Shown here: piece after piece, positions 7,669 through 8,136 of the stretch
Position numbering within the stretch: position 1 is the stretch's first letter
Layout: each line of letters starts with the position of its first letter
Assembly: GCA_022792975.1 (NCBI GenBank)
Contig: JAAWCC010000100.1
Location: 1-8,136 of the forward strand
Direction: 5' to 3'
DNA length: 8,136 nucleotides
Origin: Clostridia bacterium
Lineage (GTDB): Bacteria > Bacillota_A > Clostridia > TANB77 > CAG-508
The notes under the pieces: model-generated
Databases searched by the model: none
What the model saw: the letters and a program-made list of their open reading frames with translations, nothing else
Told to the model about the DNA's origin: nothing
Program-made: the position numbers and the translations under genes

Positions 7669-7872
7669 TTATTTCCAAGTAAATTCGTTATATATCTTGA
7701 ATATATCAACTATATATTCTGTATTGGAATTTTCTAGCTTTTCCAAATATTTCAATTCTCTTTGCATATTATCTTGATTATGCTTTATTATACCCATATC
7801 CCATTTAATATCCGATACATTCTCATTCAATTCTACAATCTTATCAAGTATAGCTTTTAATTGTTCTTCCAT
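7669..7872 (-). CDS. small coiled-coil protein, function unknown
   Basis: A 67-residue protein without a recognised family name. The first two thirds form a nearly perfect heptad pattern: a positions L5, I12, V19, M26, Q33, L40 and d positions I8, L15, I22, I29, M36, L43, with Q33 the only polar core residue. This predicts a parallel dimeric or trimeric coiled coil. The C-terminal part, EYIVDIFKIYNEFTWK, is amphipathic and aromatic and might bind a partner or another subunit. There is no signal peptide or membrane segment. AAGGAGG lies 8 bases before the ATG, an excellent translation signal, and a TTGACA promoter lies further upstream, so the gene is very likely real despite its size. Its N-terminus resembles that of the neighbouring repeat protein, which suggests common origin. 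A regulatory adaptor or oligomerising role is only inference. Confidence 0.75.
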   Translation of the reverse strand: MEEQLKAILDKIVELNENVSDIKWDMGIIKHNQDNMQRELKYLEKLENSNTEYIVDIFKIYNEFTWK

Positions 7873-7880
7873 AATATTTA

Positions 7881-7887
7881 CCTCCTT
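7881..7887 (-). promoter_or_regulatory. ribosome binding site of the small coiled-coil gene
   Basis: A perfect AAGGAGG lies 8 bases before the ATG, the strongest translation signal in the window and good support for this short gene. Confidence 0.85.
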
Positions 7888-7907
7888 ATTAATTTAAATT
7901 TATAAAT

Positions 7908-7936
7908 ATACTACCATTAATTATAAAATCTGTCAA
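7908..7936 (-). promoter_or_regulatory. probable promoter of the small coiled-coil gene
   Basis: On the minus strand TTGACA (7936-7931) is followed after 17 bases by TAGTAT (7913-7908), 4 of 6 to consensus, preceded by TGG as an extended -10. The predicted start is near 7901, about 30 bases before the ATG. The -35 lies in the loop of a perfect inverted repeat. Confidence 0.7.
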
Positions 7937-7948
7937 TAGATTTTATAA
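7921..7948. repeat. perfect 10-bp inverted repeat around the -35 box
   Basis: TTATAAAATC (7921-7930) and GATTTTATAA (7939-7948) are exact reverse complements separated by 8 bases that contain the TGTCAA complement of the -35 hexamer. The position is right for a repressor operator. It could also be a transcript hairpin, but it lacks a U tract. Confidence 0.7.
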
Positions 7949-7975
7949 ACTTTTAGATTTAATTTTATTAATTGA

Positions 7976-8136
7976 TTAACTAAATTGACCTTTAAGATTG
8001 ACTCTTTAGGACAAACGGAAATATACGCTTGGACCACTGATGGTGGTTATTACAGCTCAGAGGAAAGTACAGAAAATTTGAAATTTGATAACATTTCTCC
8101 AGAAGTAACAGAAGCAGAAATAAATGGAACTCAAGG
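7976..8136 (+). pseudogene. start-less fragment of an Ig-like surface protein, open at the window edge
   Basis: The only plus-strand coding signal. The frame opens after a TGA (7973-7975) and runs to the end of the window, reading LTFKIDSLGQTEIYAWTTDG, then a Ser/Glu-rich stretch, then FDNISPEVTEAEINGTQG. The pattern of GQTEIYAWTTDGGYYSS, a short strand and a DNISPEVT-type linker resembles the end of one Ig-like or fibronectin-like domain and the start of the next in Gram-positive cell-surface proteins. There is no ATG. The only candidate start, TTG at 7985, has no ribosome binding site, and the sequence before 7976 looks non-coding. A 5'-truncated remnant is most likely. A frameshifted or recombined gene is possible, and the downstream part lies outside the window. 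The family assignment rests on general resemblance only. Confidence 0.5.

Overview
This is an AT-rich window. Its gene content and Shine-Dalgarno sites (AGGAGG-type) point to a low-GC Firmicute, most likely class Clostridia. The eukaryote-like (type 2) isoleucyl-tRNA synthetase and the tig-clpP-clpX order fit that group. Genus or species cannot be read from the sequence.

Layout. All intact genes lie on the minus strand, so transcription runs from high to low coordinates. The core half (18-6478) is a tight cluster in the order tig, clpP, clpX, ileS, with gaps of 18, 86 and 17 bp. It starts from a textbook sigma-A promoter (TTGACA, 17 bp, TATAAT) at 6519-6547. Trigger factor folds nascent chains, ClpP and ClpX form the ATP-dependent protease, and IleRS charges tRNA-Ile. 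ileS sits where many relatives have lon. It has no room for a T-box leader, and it carries a 1-base frameshift at about 3006 inside its HIGH-motif region, within an unusually GC-rich patch.

The accessory half (6580-8136) holds two genes for coiled-coil proteins with related N-termini. One is a 67-residue protein with an almost perfect heptad pattern. The other is a 251-residue protein built from eight 18-residue repeats. The repeats read as hendecad plus heptad, with two extra hendecads inserted in phase. Each gene has its own TTGACA-type promoter, and both promoters lie in inverted repeats. One of these is a striking face-to-face duplication of a promoter sequence. A strong stem-loop terminator separates the repeat gene from tig.

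The right end (7976-8136, plus strand) is an open frame with no start codon. It resembles the end of one Ig-like domain and the start of the next in a bacterial surface protein. It is probably a 5'-truncated remnant.

No gap between genes exceeds 300 bp. No tRNA, rRNA, CRISPR array, insertion sequence or replication origin was seen. The most unusual material is the repeat protein and the symmetrical promoter region between the two coiled-coil genes. No complete new multi-gene system can be supported.
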